Assembly (NCBI GenBank): GCA_936450465.1
Contig: OW388293.1
Location: 52,107,201-52,171,200 of the forward strand
Reading direction: 5' to 3'
Length of the DNA: 64,000 nt
From: Gibbula magus
Taxonomy: Eukaryota > Mollusca > Gastropoda > Trochida > Trochidae
The first letter of the stretch is position 1, and each line of letters starts with the position of its first letter. Below are positions 62,000-64,000 of this stretch, piece after piece. The translations under genes were made by a program, and so were the position numbers. The notes beneath the pieces are model-generated. The model ran no database searches. It had not been told where the DNA came from and worked only from the letters and a program-made list of their open reading frames with translations.

Positions 62000-64000
62000 A
62001 TTAATATCTAGTGAGATCAATGAACTATATTAGAACTCTTTACTCGTTTTTATCTAATTTACAAATGCCACATTTATAAAGGATACGATTGCAATGTGAT
62101 GAAGAAGTAAATTAGTGTAATCAGATGTTTTAATGGAAATGGATTCTTTTGCCTTCCTAATGAAATGAATCTTGACAAATGATGATACAAATAAAAAAGG
62201 AGATTGATATAAAGATATGTATAAGACCTAAAATAAACAAAAACGTTTTGAAAATAATGCCGAACTAATGAGTATAACTGTTGAAAATGAAAACGACTTT
62301 ACTAAATGAATTAGATAATTTATTAATGTTTCAAAACTTCAAAACTGTGTTGCGAAGCCCTGGCAGCATCATCACACAGCCAACATGCATATACAGACAC
62401 TCAATAAGAAACCTTTAGCCATGTTAGGGCATCCTCGTTATGGACAAAATAACTGTCATTATTCAAGTAACTACATCAAGTGAAGTCTTCCAAATGTCAA
62501 GTATAAGTAACTTTAATACAACCATTCAAAGCCTACACTCGGATATTTATTCCTTGTTAACAGCAATTAGGACCATTTCTGAAGATATGGTTCGGGCTTC
62601 AGCATACATGTGCAACTTGCCGTATGGAACCCGCTCAAGATATCACGGGTGTATTTGAGCAGTAACTCACATACGTTTTGAACCTGTTCAGTCTTTTTCG
62701 AAATGAATGGCATATGACTTATGATATTGTGATATACACTACGAAATACGATTCCAAGATTTTCACAATGCCACAATACTGTTCATTGGTAACAGACGTG
62801 AGCCCTTATCTTAAAATCTCCTGAATACATTTAAAAGAATTTCAACAAATAATATTTTCATATACGATATTAAAATTTCTAAGAACGGATGTTTCTGATT
62901 ATTGGTTCGTAAATTCAGATGTAAGATCCTCTATAAGCACTCTAACCAGATGGCAGAACAGCAAAAGGACCATTCATAATCCCGTCAAGGACATAATGGC
63001 AATTAAAAGTGGACCGTTTACAGAATCCCATTGAATAGAAAATCAAAGGATCGTCTATATACAAATGTATGACAATACAACAGAGAAGTACACCAATTTG
63101 AAGTAATTCCTATGTATCTTGACAGACATATTGTCGCTATGTAACAGATGTAAACATAAATCTCACACTCAAGATGAAGTAGTAGCAGCAGCATTTAACT
63201 CTATTGGTAAAGGTACTACCAGAAGACGTAGTAAACGTTACACAGTAGAAGCAGAATGGCTGAACATAGTTTTTCTTTTCGAAAGCAACTTTATAACCAA
63301 CTTCGAAAAATCTTTCTAATTTTTCAAAGGTATACCAGCGGCCACTAATAAGCTTAATTACTCCTCTGATGAGGAAGCAGAGCCTCACGTGCACCAGGAG
63401 CCAATTATACTGCAGCTATTGCTCTTTCAGCAGTTGTGTTTGTGACAGATGATGAAGCATCATTTGCTATAAAATTGAGGATGAGCTGAAGGTCCCTGTG
63501 ACATATGAACAGGTTTTCACTTTTCTGTGATTATTCCTGTTAATTCATACAGTTCACAAATACATAAGCAAGGATAATGGCAGCCAAATTTGAATTGTTG
63601 ATTAAATGTCAACACTAACCCTTCATTTAGTAAAATTTAATGAACATGTAAATAATTAAATCAGTGATAATTACGGTTTACAAACAGTTCAAAGTACATT
63701 GAGTCGAGTGAAGAGACAATAATACCATGTGAAACTGTGAGGAACAACCATCGTCATTCATGTTTCGAAGAAGACAGTTAATTAACTCGAATTCAAGGAC
63801 ATATCACTTACATCATTCACTGATTCCTGCCCTTTAAATCCAAAATGATTAACCATCACGAACAGGATGACATTTGTCTAACATTACCAAAACAGAATAA
63901 CCAAAACAGGATAATCTATCACAGGTTGTCAATCATTGTCAATGCCGAAAACCTTCAATTTGAATATGCTCAGTGATTTGCTTTAGTGATAGTTGCTTCC
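62000..64000 (+). repeat. Diverged tandem duplication, unit 2
   Basis: Second copy of the blocks described for 57861-61000. It runs off the end of the window at the block with ttcaatttgaatatgctcag. Confidence 0.75.

Larger units (their letters stand above)
47516..64000. other. Region upstream of the receptor's first recognised exon
   Basis: I looked on the minus strand for a signal-peptide exon ending in phase 1 and for further LDLa signatures (DGxxDC). I found nothing convincing. The region is filled with MITEs, a SINE, simple repeats and a diverged tandem duplication, described separately. 53040-54950 and 55560-57860 show no recognisable gene. Confidence 0.5.

Overview
The window is eukaryotic, intron-rich, AT-rich and crowded with transposable elements. 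Two short retroelements share a 3' end (gcgtt...aaccccaactca followed by a CTCAC-type tail) that I associate with gastropod genomes such as abalone. With the gene content, a mollusc, probably a gastropod, is the best guess; this is inference.

There is one clear gene, on the minus strand: a relaxin-family (type C leucine-rich-repeat) G-protein-coupled receptor, RXFP/LGR-like. I rebuilt 16 coding exons from splice sites and reading phase: LDLa exon (47357-47515), linker exon (46064-46147), LRR N-cap exon (44932-45043), ten LRR exons of exactly 72 nt with phase-2 boundaries (43433-43504 down to 37321-37392), a large exon with the LRR C-cap and TM1-TM6 (33207-34048), a TM7 exon (31010-31248) and a final tail exon with a stop (27603-27764). 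They join in frame into about 771 residues. Only the start codon and signal peptide are missing; they lie upstream of 47515, inside or beyond the window. Together the parts make a peptide-hormone receptor: LDLa plus linker and LRRs capture ligand, and the 7TM bundle signals.

Region by region: 1-22895 is a degenerate tandem array of a multi-kilobase repeat unit (copy A 1-12344, copy B 13125-21300, partial copy C 21305-22895). The copies differ by datable insertions: a 1.54-kb hAT-type element with an 8-bp target duplication, a 2.4-kb insert, a Tc1/mariner-type MITE and an expanded 93-bp tandem repeat. 22900-27600 holds foldback elements, a complete tRNA-derived SINE with target duplications and two Tc1/mariner-type MITEs. 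27603-47515 is the receptor gene; its introns carry TTAA-flanked (piggyBac-type) MITEs and foldback elements, some within tens of bases of exons. 47520-64000 has nested MITEs, a second SINE with a 14-bp target duplication, long (CTA)n and (CT)n arrays, and a diverged tandem duplication (57861-64000). No other convincing gene was found.
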